Shown: positions 39,784 through 48,947 of the stretch, one piece after another
How positions within the stretch are numbered: position 1 is the first letter of the stretch
Layout: each line of letters starts with the position of its first letter
Assembly (NCBI GenBank): GCA_902538085.1
Contig: CACBDV010000003.1
Span: forward strand, 1-64,000
Source: an uncultured Alphaproteobacteria bacterium
GTDB lineage: Bacteria; Pseudomonadota; Alphaproteobacteria; HIMB59
Length of the DNA: 64,000 nt
Reading direction: 5' to 3'
The notes under the pieces: model-generated
Told to the model about the DNA's origin: nothing
Database searches by the model: none
Seen by the model: the letters and a program-made list of their open reading frames with translations, nothing else
Program-made: the position numbers and the translations under genes

Positions 39784-40499
39784 TGGCAGTAAAATTGAAA
39801 AAATTATATGAGGGAAAAGCAAAAATTATTTATGCCAAAACTAGTAAGGAAGTCATAGCTACCTATAAAAATGATGCTACAGCTTTTAATAATTTAAAAA
39901 AGGGCTCTATAAAGAATAAGGGTGCAATTAATAATGCTATATCGAGTTATTTATTTCAAATATTAAATCATTGTGATATTCCAACACACTTTATAAAGAA
40001 AATTGATAAAAAATCTCAGCTTTTAAAAAAAGTAGATATTATTCCAATTGAAGTTTTAGTTAGAAATTTCTTTGCTGGCTCTTTATCTAAAAAGTTTGGT
40101 GTAAAAGAAGGAACGCAATTATCTGATACGCTAATTGAATATTGTTTAAAATCAGATGAACTTGGCGATCCTCATATAAGTTCTGAACATATTCTTAATT
40201 TAGGTTTATGTGATTTTGATGAATTAGAGTTAATAGATGAATATTCTTTGAGAATAAATGACATATTAAGGTCTACGTTCTATTCTATAGGAATAAATCT
40301 AGTTGACTTTAAATTAGAATTTGGAATTTGTAAAAAAACTGATGAGCTTGTTTTAGCAGATGAAATATCACCAGATACATGTCGTTTGTGGGATTTAAAA
40401 ACAAATAAAAAACTTGATAAAGATCGATTTCGTAGAGATTTAGGAAATATCGAAGAAGCATATGAAGAGGTGCTTAATAGGTTAAACTTGAAGATTTAA
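39783..40499 (+). CDS. purC: SAICAR synthase
   Basis: A 238-residue enzyme that joins aspartate to CAIR with ATP. The family opening KKLYEGKAKIIYAK is at residues 6-19, IEVLVRNFFAGSL in the middle, and DEISPDTCRLWD near the C-terminal third holds metal and substrate ligands. Length and motifs are standard for the bacterial short form. Start and stop overlap the flanking pur genes by a few bases, so the block is translationally coupled. Confidence 0.95.
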   Translation: MAVKLKKLYEGKAKIIYAKTSKEVIATYKNDATAFNNLKKGSIKNKGAINNAISSYLFQILNHCDIPTHFIKKIDKKSQLLKKVDIIPIEVLVRNFFAGSLSKKFGVKEGTQLSDTLIEYCLKSDELGDPHISSEHILNLGLCDFDELELIDEYSLRINDILRSTFYSIGINLVDFKLEFGICKKTDELVLADEISPDTCRLWDLKTNKKLDKDRFRRDLGNIEEAYEEVLNRLNLKI

Positions 40500-40738
40500 T
40501 GCGAATAAAAATTTTAGTAAGACTTAAAGGCCAAATTTTAGAACCACAGGGAAAAGTAATTGAACAGTCACTTAATAGTTTAGGATTTACAGAATTTTCA
40601 AATATCCGACAGGGAAAACTCATTGAATTAGATTTACCCGATAATATAAGTAAAGAGGAAAAAGTACAAAAAATCGACTCTGCTTGCAAAAAACTTTTAG
40701 TCAACGATATTATTGAAGAGTACGAAGTGCTTGGATGA
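40499..40738 (+). CDS. purS: FGAM synthase subunit PurS
   Basis: A 79-residue small subunit of the three-part phosphoribosylformylglycinamidine synthase. It shows KILVRLKGQILEPQGKVIEQSL and a central FSNIRQGKLIELDL, the PurS hallmarks. It bridges PurQ and PurL so that ammonia passes between them. It overlaps purQ by 4 bases (ATGA). Confidence 0.93.
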   Translation: MRIKILVRLKGQILEPQGKVIEQSLNSLGFTEFSNIRQGKLIELDLPDNISKEEKVQKIDSACKKLLVNDIIEEYEVLG

Positions 40739-41415
40739 GTTTTAAATCTGCTGTTATAACATTTCCTGGATCTAATTGTGACAGAGACGCATTATGTTAC
40801 TTAAAAGATTTAACTAAAGGTGAGGTTCATAATATTTGGCATGAGGAGACATCATTGCCAAAAGTTGATTTAGTAATTTTACCTGGGGGTTTTAGCTTTG
40901 GTGATTATTTAAGATCAGGAGCAATGGCATCAAAAAGTAAAATTATTGATGAGGTTGTCAAACATGCAAATGATAATAGATATTTATTAGGCATTTGTAA
41001 TGGCTTTCAAATTTTAACTGAAATTGGACTTCTTGAAGGAGCATTAATTCGAAATAAAAAACTTAAGTTTTTAGGAAAAAATTGTTTTATTAAAAAAAAA
41101 TTTAAAAATAATTTCAATTTATCAATCAAAGATAGCCAAATTCTTCAAATACCTGTAGCTCATAACGAGGGAAATTTTTATTGTGATACTGAAACTTTAA
41201 ATTTATTAAAAAATAATGAACAAATTGCATTTGAATATTGCAAAGGTGAATTCTCAAACTTTGAAGAAAATATAAATGGTTCAATAGAAGCTATTGCAGG
41301 TATTACAAACAAAAAAAAGAATGTTCTTGGAATGATGCCTCATCCCGAGAGAGCATACTCTGATTTTCATCAATCACAAGATGGAAGGCTTATTATAGAG
41401 TCTTTAATTTCATGA
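40735..41415 (+). CDS. purQ: FGAM synthase glutaminase subunit PurQ
   Basis: A 226-residue class I glutamine amidotransferase. The nucleophile cysteine is in LGICNGFQIL, the His/Glu pair in MMPHPERAY, and the oxyanion region is LPGGFSFGDYLR. It supplies ammonia to PurL with PurS as linker. It overlaps purL by 4 bases (ATGA). Confidence 0.95.
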   Translation: MSFKSAVITFPGSNCDRDALCYLKDLTKGEVHNIWHEETSLPKVDLVILPGGFSFGDYLRSGAMASKSKIIDEVVKHANDNRYLLGICNGFQILTEIGLLEGALIRNKKLKFLGKNCFIKKKFKNNFNLSIKDSQILQIPVAHNEGNFYCDTETLNLLKNNEQIAFEYCKGEFSNFEENINGSIEAIAGITNKKKNVLGMMPHPERAYSDFHQSQDGRLIIESLIS

Positions 41416-43577
41416 ATGAAGAGTTAATACTTCAACACGGTTTAACTTTAGATGAATTTCAGGTCATTAGGAAATATCTAAACAGAGACTTAAGTATTGA
41501 GGAATTGGGTATTTTTTCTGCTATGTGGAATGAACACTGTTGTTATAAAACTTCAAAAAAATGGCTTAAAAAACTCCCTACAGATAATGAAATTGTAATT
41601 CAGGGACCAGGAGAAAACGCTGGTGTAATTGATCTACAAGATAACGATGGTATTGCGTTTAAAATAGAAAGCCACAATCATCCAAGTTACATAGAACCTT
41701 TCAACGGTTCAGCAACTGGTGTTGGAGGTATACTACGAGATATATTTACAATGGGAGCAAGACCAATTGCTACTCTTGACTCAATTAGATTTGGTTTAAT
41801 AGAAACTGAAAAGACAAAATACTTGTTAAATGGTGTGGTTCATGGAATTGGACACTATGGTAACTGTATTGGAATTCCTAATATTGGTGGTGAGTGTGAG
41901 TTTGAGTCAACATATGATTTTAATAATCTGGTTAATGCTATGGCTGTGGGACATGTTCAAAAAGATAAAATTTTTTACTCTAAACCAAAATCTATTGGTG
42001 GCCTTATTGTTTATATTGGATCTAAAACTGGAAAAGATGGGATTCATGGAGCAAGTATGGCCTCTGATGTTTTTTCAGAGGAAGATGAGGATGAAAAAAG
42101 ACCCTCTGTACAAGTTGGTGATCCCTTCATGGAAAAACTTTTAATGGAAGGTTGCTTAGAATTAATGTCTTCAGGATTAATAGAGTCTATGCAAGATATG
42201 GGAGCTGCTGGTATTACCTCCTCTAGCGTAGAAATGGCTTCAAAAGGAAATGTAGGTGTTTATATCAATCTTGATAAAGTTCCATTGAGGCAACCCCTGA
42301 GCGCATATGAGATACTTTTATCTGAAAGCCAAGAAAGAATGCTAGCTGTTATCGATAAAAAAAATAATCATAAAGTCAGAGAAATTCTTCAAAAATGGCA
42401 AATTGATTATGAAGTCATTGGAGAAATTACAGATACAAAAAGAGTTATGTTTGAGTCAAATAATAAAAAAGTTGTTGATCTTCCTGTAGAAATAATTGTT
42501 GATGATGCTCCTGAATACGATAGAGAGTTTTACATCCCAAGAAAAAGAAAAAACAAAGATTTTGATTTTTCCAAAATTAAATTGGAAGATATGATAATTA
42601 ACCTTCTTACAAATCTTAATTATTTAGATAAAAGTTGGGTTTTCGATCAATATGACTCTACTGTGATGGGAGATACTATCAGAGAACCAGGTCAATCATC
42701 AGGTATAGTAAAGATTCACGGAACACAAAAAGTTATTGGTGCATCTACCGACTGCAATCCATTATACATAAGAATCAATCCTTATGAGGGAATGAAATAT
42801 ACAGTTGCTGAGTCCTATAGAAATCTAATTGCATGCAATATTAATCCTTTAGCGATTACAAATAACCTTAACTTTGCAAGTCCTTTAGATCCAAACATTA
42901 TGGGAGAGTTGGTTTTATCTATTCATGGATTAAAAACTGCAGCTGTCAAATTCAATACACCTATTGTTTCAGGTAATGTATCTTTATATAACCAGACAAA
43001 TGAAATACCAATTAAGCCTACACCTGTAATAGGAATGGTAGGTTCCAATATGGATTTAAATAAAATAAACACAAATAAGTTTAGTGAAATTGGTAATAAG
43101 ATCCTTATTTTAGGAAAACAATTAACAAAAAATTGTAGTCCTTACTTATTACAAGATCAAAAAATTGCTTTTAACATATGTGAATTTAATGACTTAGAGG
43201 TAATAGATCTAGATTTTGAGAAAAAAATTGCAAATTGTGTTTTGGAATTATCAGATTTGAAATTCATTATGTCTTGCAATGATATTTCCAGAGGGGGTAT
43301 CTTTTCGGCATTATTAAAAATGCAATATAAGGATATGGGTTTTAGGGTCAAGGTCCATGATCCTATTGATTTATTTTGTGAATATAGTGCTGGATATGTG
43401 ATTGAAATCAGAAGTAAAGATTTTGAAGAAGTAACTTCATTTCTGACAAAAAAAGGTGCTGAATACCTCGAAATTGGGGAGATAATTAAAGAAGGTATTG
43501 AGATAAACTCTAAAAAATTTGACTATTTTGATATTATGAATAAATATCGTAATGATTTTGAGAAGATAATTAGTTAG
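41412..43577 (+). CDS. purL: FGAM synthase large subunit PurL (short form)
   Basis: A 721-residue ATP-dependent amidation subunit, the small PurL type that needs PurS and PurQ. NEHCCYKTSKKW is near the N terminus, VQVGDPFMEKLL and QDMGAAGITSSSVEMA in the first half, and FISGNVSLYNQT-like VSGNVSLYNQTNE in the second, reflecting the duplicated AIRS fold. The gene directly adjoins the bolA-like gene with no spacing. Confidence 0.95.
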   Translation: MNEELILQHGLTLDEFQVIRKYLNRDLSIEELGIFSAMWNEHCCYKTSKKWLKKLPTDNEIVIQGPGENAGVIDLQDNDGIAFKIESHNHPSYIEPFNGSATGVGGILRDIFTMGARPIATLDSIRFGLIETEKTKYLLNGVVHGIGHYGNCIGIPNIGGECEFESTYDFNNLVNAMAVGHVQKDKIFYSKPKSIGGLIVYIGSKTGKDGIHGASMASDVFSEEDEDEKRPSVQVGDPFMEKLLMEGCLELMSSGLIESMQDMGAAGITSSSVEMASKGNVGVYINLDKVPLRQPLSAYEILLSESQERMLAVIDKKNNHKVREILQKWQIDYEVIGEITDTKRVMFESNNKKVVDLPVEIIVDDAPEYDREFYIPRKRKNKDFDFSKIKLEDMIINLLTNLNYLDKSWVFDQYDSTVMGDTIREPGQSSGIVKIHGTQKVIGASTDCNPLYIRINPYEGMKYTVAESYRNLIACNINPLAITNNLNFASPLDPNIMGELVLSIHGLKTAAVKFNTPIVSGNVSLYNQTNEIPIKPTPVIGMVGSNMDLNKINTNKFSEIGNKILILGKQLTKNCSPYLLQDQKIAFNICEFNDLEVIDLDFEKKIANCVLELSDLKFIMSCNDISRGGIFSALLKMQYKDMGFRVKVHDPIDLFCEYSAGYVIEIRSKDFEEVTSFLTKKGAEYLEIGEIIKEGIEINSKKFDYFDIMNKYRNDFEKIIS

Positions 43578-43811
43578 ATGCCTATTGAACAAAAAAAATT
43601 AGAAGGACTCCTCGAGAACAAATTTCCAAATTCTAAAATTGTAATTGAGGATCTTGCCGGTGATAACGATCATTATTCAGTTGAAATTGAAAGTGATATG
43701 TTTAACGGATTGTCACGTATACAACAACACCAGTTAGTTTACAAATTACTAGATGGATTAATGGATAAAGAGCTTCATGCTATGCAATTAAAAACGAAAG
43801 GAACAAAATAA
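43578..43811 (+). CDS. BolA family protein
   Basis: A 77-residue BolA-fold protein: a helix, EDLAGDNDHYSVEIES, then the family loop FNGLSRIQQHQLVYKLLDGLM with the conserved HQLVY histidine. Placed directly before grxD and overlapping it by one base, it is likely the BolA partner of a CGFS glutaredoxin that shares a [2Fe-2S] cluster. The loop around DNDHY is like the IbaG/BolA2 subgroup. Confidence 0.9.
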   Translation: MPIEQKKLEGLLENKFPNSKIVIEDLAGDNDHYSVEIESDMFNGLSRIQQHQLVYKLLDGLMDKELHAMQLKTKGTK

Positions 43812-44152
43812 TGGAATTAGAGAGTAGTACAAAAGATCAAATTGAAAAAATGATTGGAGATAATGAAGTTTTCCTATTTATGAAAGGTAACCCTGACTTT
43901 CCTATGTGTGGTTTCTCGTCAGTCGCAAGCGCAATTTTAAAAAAAACTGGGGTTGAGTTTGGCCATTGTAATGTACTTGAAGATAACAACATTAGAGAAG
44001 GTATAAAAACTTATTCAAATTGGCCTACGATACCTCAACTTTACATAAAAAAAGAATTTGTAGGTGGTTGTGATATTATGAAAGAAATGGCTGAGTCTGG
44101 TGAACTTCTAGAATTACTAAACACAAAAGGCATCAAGACTGAAGTAAATTAA
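43811..44152 (+). CDS. grxD: Monothiol glutaredoxin (CGFS type)
   Basis: A 113-residue Grx4-type protein with the CGFS active site at residues 33-36 (FPMCGFSSVA) and glutathione-binding WPTIPQLYIKKEFVGGCDI. Such proteins carry and deliver [2Fe-2S] clusters, often as a heterodimer with BolA, whose gene is immediately upstream. It is the last gene of the rightward core run, and a hairpin follows its stop. Confidence 0.95.
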   Translation: MELESSTKDQIEKMIGDNEVFLFMKGNPDFPMCGFSSVASAILKKTGVEFGHCNVLEDNNIREGIKTYSNWPTIPQLYIKKEFVGGCDIMKEMAESGELLELLNTKGIKTEVN

Positions 44153-44155
44153 AAA

Positions 44156-44176
44156 AGGGGCATTTATTTTGCCCCT
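44156..44176 (-). terminator. Rho-independent terminator for the TPR gene
   Basis: A perfect 7-bp stem (plus strand AGGGGCA, 7-nt loop, TGCCCCT). On the minus strand it is followed by a run of six T, so it fits termination of the leftward gene at 44181. On the plus strand no T-run follows, so grxD termination here would be weaker. Confidence 0.8.
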
Positions 44177-44180
44177 CTCA

Positions 44181-44633
44181 TTAGTTATTTGAAATATAAT
44201 TATTTAATTCTTTATAATAAGAATTATTTTCTCCAACTAGTTTTTTAAGTAAAGCTAAATTATTTAGAGCATTTTCTTTTTGACCAAGATCTACATACAT
44301 CTCACCTTGGTATTCGATAGCACCTAAGTGTTCTGGGTCTAATTCAAGAGCTTTTTTGTAATATTTTGCTGCATTATCAAAGTCTTCACTTTTTCTGTAA
44401 GCAAAACCTAACTCATTGTAAACATCAGCTTTAGTAAAATCTGTTGAACTAGCAGTTGTAAGAGTCTTCAGCTTTCTTATTGCCTTATCATAATCTTTGC
44501 TTCTTATTAGCTTAATTGCTGACTTATAATCTTTTCCATAATTAGTTTTAGCACTATCATCGGAGCTAGATCCAGCAGCGAAAAGGCTTGTAATAAAAAG
44601 AGAAAATATGACTGTTAGTATTTTTATTTTCAT
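44181..44633 (-). CDS. Secreted TPR-repeat protein
   Basis: A 150-residue protein with an N-terminal signal peptide (MKIKILTVIFSLFITSLFAAG) and about three tetratricopeptide repeats after residue 35, for example VYNELGFAYRKSEDFDNAAK and PEHLGAIEYQGEMYVDLG. It is probably periplasmic and acts by protein-protein contact. No enzymatic motif is present. It stands alone between convergent grxD and the upstream rpsD, with its own terminator. The function is not known to me. Confidence 0.82.
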   Translation of the reverse strand: MKIKILTVIFSLFITSLFAAGSSSDDSAKTNYGKDYKSAIKLIRSKDYDKAIRKLKTLTTASSTDFTKADVYNELGFAYRKSEDFDNAAKYYKKALELDPEHLGAIEYQGEMYVDLGQKENALNNLALLKKLVGENNSYYKELNNYISNN

Positions 44634-44692
44634 AGATATCTTTTCGAAATTTATGCGCTGTTAGATTAATTGAATAGATTATTAACTATTGA

Positions 44693-45310
44693 TTATCTAG
44701 AGTAGAATTCAACGACTAAATTAGGTTCCATTTGAACAGGGTAAGGAACATCTGTCAATTGAGGTCCTCTAACAAATTTACCAAGACATTTTGATATTTC
44801 TAGTTGTAAATACTCAGGAACATCTCTTTCATTAGAGCTTAATGTTTGAATTATCATTGGAATATTCTGGCTAGTTTGTTGAAGGGATATTTCATCACCA
44901 TCATTAACCTGATAAGATTTTTTATTTACGACTTTACCGTTAACCAAAACATGCCCGTGATTTACTAGTTGTCTTGCGGAAAATACAGTTGGAGCAAACT
45001 TTAGTCTAAACACAACAGCATCTAATCTTCGTTCTAAAAGTTCAATTAGAATTTGACTAGTATCGCCTTTTTTTCTAGAAGCTGCTTGATAAATTTTTAA
45101 AAATTGTTTTTCAGTAATATCGCCATAATATTTTTTGAGCTTTTGTTTAGCTGCTAATTGAACTCCAAAATCAGAAGGTTTTCTTCTTCTTGCTTGACCA
45201 TGTTGGCCAGGACCATAGGGTCTTCTATTAAAAGGACTTTTAGGTCTGCCCCATAAATTTAGGCCTAGTCTTCTATCAATTTTATGTTTTGACGATAGTC
45301 TTTTTGTCAT
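44693..45310 (-). CDS. rpsD: 30S ribosomal protein S4
   Basis: A 205-residue S4 protein. The N-terminal domain has [19 protein letters not shown] and [19 protein letters not shown]. The S4 RNA-binding domain runs from [20 protein letters not shown] to [14 protein letters not shown]. The zinc cysteines of some S4 proteins are absent. It binds the 5' domain of 16S rRNA early in assembly. Here it is apart from the alpha operon, as in many alphaproteobacteria. Confidence 0.96.
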   Translation of the reverse strand: MTKRLSSKHKIDRRLGLNLWGRPKSPFNRRPYGPGQHGQARRRKPSDFGVQLAAKQKLKKYYGDITEKQFLKIYQAASRKKGDTSQILIELLERRLDAVVFRLKFAPTVFSARQLVNHGHVLVNGKVVNKKSYQVNDGDEISLQQTSQNIPMIIQTLSSNERDVPEYLQLEISKCLGKFVRGPQLTDVPYPVQMEPNLVVEFYSR

Positions 45311-45349
45311 GAATTGGTGATTTATATAGATTTAGCCTTTTAAGTCAAT

Positions 45350-46039
45350 TTATTTTGTAATAAATTTTAAAATTCCATAGGCTGTTTTTATTTGTTTTTG
45401 GTCTATTTTTGATGTTTTTAAAAAATTTCTTAAAGATATTTCTAAATTATCTCTTTTGGATGAGATTGATGTAAATTTTCTTTTTTCTAGTATTTTCATC
45501 AGAAATGATAAAAATTTTTCAATATCTTTTGAGCTTGCAGGAGAATTTTCAAAAGTTGGATTAATATTAGATAGGGATATTTGACTCAATTCATAAGCAA
45601 TTAAAGCTACAGTATGAGATAAATTGAGCGAACTCTTGTTGTATGTAGGAAGAGACAATAGAAAATTAGCATGGGATATCTCCTTATTGGACAATCCATT
45701 ATTTTCTTGACCAAACAAAATTGATATTTTTTTCGATTTTAATTTAGATATTTCATTTACTTTTATTGGAGGTATGTGAAAATCTCTTTTCCTAACTGTC
45801 GTTGCTATTAAGATATCACTATCTTTCATAGCTTCTTGTATTGATTGATATACTTTAACTTTTTTAACTAAGGATGAAAAATGCTTTGCAGATTTTATTC
45901 CCTTATCATTAGGCCAAATTTTTCTTGGACTTACTAAGGATAAGTTCTCAAAACCAAAACATCCTATTGATCTTAGAGACATACCAACATTTTCAGATAA
46001 CTGGGGTTTGTTTAATATAAATTGAATTGTTTTTTTCAA
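45350..46039 (-). CDS. trmJ: SPOUT tRNA 2'-O-methyltransferase, TrmJ-like
   Basis: A 229-residue SpoU/TrmH-family methyltransferase. FILNKPQLSENVGMSLRSI is at the N terminus, FGQENNGLSNKEI in the middle (motif 2), and LPTYNKSSLNLSHTVALIAYEL (motif 3, the knot). The C-terminal helical extension matches TrmJ, which methylates the ribose at position 32 of tRNA. rRNA or other tRNA sites are possible. It overlaps cimA by 4 bases. Confidence 0.85.
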   Translation of the reverse strand: MKKTIQFILNKPQLSENVGMSLRSIGCFGFENLSLVSPRKIWPNDKGIKSAKHFSSLVKKVKVYQSIQEAMKDSDILIATTVRKRDFHIPPIKVNEISKLKSKKISILFGQENNGLSNKEISHANFLLSLPTYNKSSLNLSHTVALIAYELSQISLSNINPTFENSPASSKDIEKFLSFLMKILEKRKFTSISSKRDNLEISLRNFLKTSKIDQKQIKTAYGILKFITK

Positions 46040-47628
46040 GAGGACTTAATTAATTTATAAATTAAGCTCTCTCTAAGGGCGTTATAAGACGCATCAATTA
46101 TATTAGTAGAGACACCTACTGTTGTCCAAATGGATCCTTTTTGATCCTTCGTCTCGATAAGAACACGAACTATTGCGTCTGTTCCTTTTTCTGAGGATAA
46201 AATTCTTACCTTAAAATCAGTTAATTCTAAATCCTCTAAAGCAGGGTAAAAGCCCATTAATGATTTTCTTAAAGCTTTGTCCAAAGCATTTACTGGACCA
46301 TTTCCTACTTCTACATTCATGTATTCTTTTTTTTCAACTTCTATCCTTACAGTTGCTTCAGACTCAGTTACTAATTCTCCTTTAGCATTCCATCTTCTAT
46401 CATCAATAACTTTAAATCTTTTTAATTCAAAGTACTCTGGGATACCGAAAAGAGTTTGTCTAGCTAGTATCTCAAAACTCGCAATTGCCTGATCGTAAGC
46501 GTAACCCTTGAATTCTCTCTCTTTTACTTTTTGGAGTAAAAAATCTAATTTATCTGAATGATCATCTGGGTTAATACCAACAGTATTTAAAAGAGATATG
46601 ATATTAGATCGGCCAGATTGATCAGAAATTACAACTTTTCTAGTATTACCTACTATTTCTGGGTCTATATGCTCATATGTTTTAGGGTCTTTGTTAATTG
46701 CTGAAACATGCAAACCTCCTTTATGTGAAAAGGCATTTTCACCAACATAGGCTTGTTGAGTATTTGGCATACGATTTAAAATTTCATCTAGAAGCAATGA
46801 GGTTTTCTTTAAGGCTGATAATTTTTCTTTAGGAATACTAGTTTCAAATTTTGTTTTCAAAATTATTGAGGGAATAAGAGATACTAAATTTGCATTTCCA
46901 CACCTTTCTCCTAATCCATTAATTGTGCCTTGAATTTGTCTCACTCCTGCTCGCACAGCAGCCAGTGAGTTGGCAACTGCATTTTCTGTATCATTATGCG
47001 CATGGATGCCCAGTTTTTCACCTGGTATATACTTTGTTACTTCTTGAACAATTGTCTCTACTTCATTTGGCAGAGTTCCACCATTAGTATCACACAATAC
47101 TATCCACCTAGCTCCATTATTAAAAGCCTCAGTTAAACAATCTAATGCAAATTTAGGATCTGATTTATATCCATCAAAAAAATGCTCAGCATCATACATT
47201 GCCTCTAAACCTTTTTCATTGATATGAGCGATACTTTCACCAATCATTTTTAGGTTATCAGATTTTGAAATGCCTAAAGCCTTTTCGACCTGATATGAAG
47301 ATGATTTCCCAACAATGCAAATATGTTTTACATTTGTATTAATTAAAGTATTTAGACCTGGATCGTTTGAAACACTCGTATTAGGTCTTCTGGTCATTCC
47401 AAAAGCAACCAAACTAGAATTATTAAAATTTGTTGTAGAATTAAAAAAACTATCATCAGTTGGATTTGACCCTGGCCAACCACCCTCAATATAATCTAAA
47501 CCTAATTCATCGAGAGCATTAGAGAATTTAATTTTATCATCTACAGTAAAATCAACACCGGTAGTTTGTTGACCATCTCTTAATGTAGTGTCAAAAAAAT
47601 AAATTTTATTTTCTAGTTTTTCTTCCAT
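46036..47628 (-). CDS. cimA: Citramalate synthase
   Basis: A 530-residue member of the isopropylmalate/homocitrate synthase family. The catalytic barrel has FFDTTLRDGQQTTGVDFT, then HAHNDTENAVANSLAAVRAG and INGLGERCGNANL. The C-terminal LeuA-type allosteric domain starts near TEATVRIEVEKKEYM. The GGWPGSNPTD block after EG is the citramalate-type substrate loop. It would make (R)-citramalate from pyruvate and acetyl-CoA for isoleucine synthesis. It overlaps cysS by 16 bases. Confidence 0.88.
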   Translation of the reverse strand: MEEKLENKIYFFDTTLRDGQQTTGVDFTVDDKIKFSNALDELGLDYIEGGWPGSNPTDDSFFNSTTNFNNSSLVAFGMTRRPNTSVSNDPGLNTLINTNVKHICIVGKSSSYQVEKALGISKSDNLKMIGESIAHINEKGLEAMYDAEHFFDGYKSDPKFALDCLTEAFNNGARWIVLCDTNGGTLPNEVETIVQEVTKYIPGEKLGIHAHNDTENAVANSLAAVRAGVRQIQGTINGLGERCGNANLVSLIPSIILKTKFETSIPKEKLSALKKTSLLLDEILNRMPNTQQAYVGENAFSHKGGLHVSAINKDPKTYEHIDPEIVGNTRKVVISDQSGRSNIISLLNTVGINPDDHSDKLDFLLQKVKEREFKGYAYDQAIASFEILARQTLFGIPEYFELKRFKVIDDRRWNAKGELVTESEATVRIEVEKKEYMNVEVGNGPVNALDKALRKSLMGFYPALEDLELTDFKVRILSSEKGTDAIVRVLIETKDQKGSIWTTVGVSTNIIDASYNALRESLIYKLIKSS

Positions 47629-48947
47629 GTTGTGCCATTTATGGTGTCTTCTAAAACAATCCCTTGTTTAAATAACTCATCTCTAATTTTATCTGCTAGC
47701 TCAAAGTCTTTATTTTTTTTAGCCTCTTGTCGGCGAGATATCATATTTTCAATAAATTCTTTATCAAGGTTTAAATCTGTTTTATTAAAACTAGGATTTA
47801 ATCCTAGTAAGCTTAAACCATTATTAAAATGAGCTAATAAATCATCATTATTCTTGTCTTTTTTAATGTTAGCTATTATTTGCTGTAATCTCATCAGTGC
47901 TTTTGGGGTATTTAGGTCATCTAAAAGTGCATTAACAAATTCTGAGTCTAATTCTTTGCTATTAACCTCTTTAATATGCTCTCTCCACTTGTTAATGATG
48001 TTTTCACTATAACTTATAAGATCGTTTGAAAAATCAAGTGGTTGACGATAATGAGTAGTCAGTAGTGAATATTTGAGAACAGCAGGATCGTGTTTAGATA
48101 ATAAATCATTAACAATTGAGGTATTTCCTAAAGATTTTGACATTTTTTCACCCTTAAAATTTATAAATCCATTATGGAGCCAAAAGTTCGACATTTTTTT
48201 ATCATGACAACATGTTGACTGAGCAATTTCATTCTCGTGATGTGGAAAAATAAGATCAATACCGCCCGCATGGATATCAATGGTTTCTCCAAGTAATTCT
48301 GAAATCATAGCTGAACACTCTATGTGCCATCCAGGTCTACCATTACCCCATGGGCTATCCCAATGAGGTTCATTTGTTTTTGATGGTTTCCAAAGGACAA
48401 AATCTTCAGGATTTTTTTTGTAATCGGCAACTTCTACTCTTGCACCAGATATTATGTCTTTTAATGAGAACTTGGAGAGAGAACCATAACCCTTAAATTT
48501 CTTTGCTTCAAATAAAACATGTCCTTCAGATACATAGGCATATTTTTTTTCAATAAGAGATGTAATCATCTCAATCATCTTTGAAATATAATCTGTGGCT
48601 TTTGGTTCATGTGTTGGAGATAATATTGATAAAGAATTTAGATTTTGTTGATATATTTTTTGAGTAGAATGTACCAACTCATCTGTTGATATTTTAAGTT
48701 CATTAGCTTTATCTATAATTTTATCATCAATGTCAGTTATATTTCTTACGTAACGTACACTATCCTCTCCAAAAATTAGTCTTAGGACTCTAAATAAGAT
48801 ATCAAAAACTATAATTGGTCTGAAGTTTCCTATATGTGGATTACTGTAAAGGGTGGGTCCACAAGCATACATCTTAACTGCAGATGAGTTAATAGGTATA
48901 AGTTTTTCTTTTTTTTTGGTTAAAGTATTAAAAAGATTAATATTCAT
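47613..48947 (-). CDS. cysS: Cysteinyl-tRNA synthetase
   Basis: A 444-residue class I synthetase. MYACGPTLYSNPHIGNFR holds the first zinc cysteine and the HIGH-type motif (HIGN). HIECSAM and HHENEIAQS supply the rest of the zinc site. The KMSKSLGN signature is intact. Length is slightly under the E. coli enzyme, with the anticodon-binding C-terminal region shortened. It overlaps gltX by 11 bases. Confidence 0.95.
   Translation of the reverse strand: MNINLFNTLTKKKEKLIPINSSAVKMYACGPTLYSNPHIGNFRPIIVFDILFRVLRLIFGEDSVRYVRNITDIDDKIIDKANELKISTDELVHSTQKIYQQNLNSLSILSPTHEPKATDYISKMIEMITSLIEKKYAYVSEGHVLFEAKKFKGYGSLSKFSLKDIISGARVEVADYKKNPEDFVLWKPSKTNEPHWDSPWGNGRPGWHIECSAMISELLGETIDIHAGGIDLIFPHHENEIAQSTCCHDKKMSNFWLHNGFINFKGEKMSKSLGNTSIVNDLLSKHDPAVLKYSLLTTHYRQPLDFSNDLISYSENIINKWREHIKEVNSKELDSEFVNALLDDLNTPKALMRLQQIIANIKKDKNNDDLLAHFNNGLSLLGLNPSFNKTDLNLDKEFIENMISRRQEAKKNKDFELADKIRDELFKQGIVLEDTINGTTWKKN

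Noticed and set aside
41830-42144. Second plus-strand frame of 104 codons inside purL
   Set aside because: purL is continuous and complete through this region, so the second frame is incidental.
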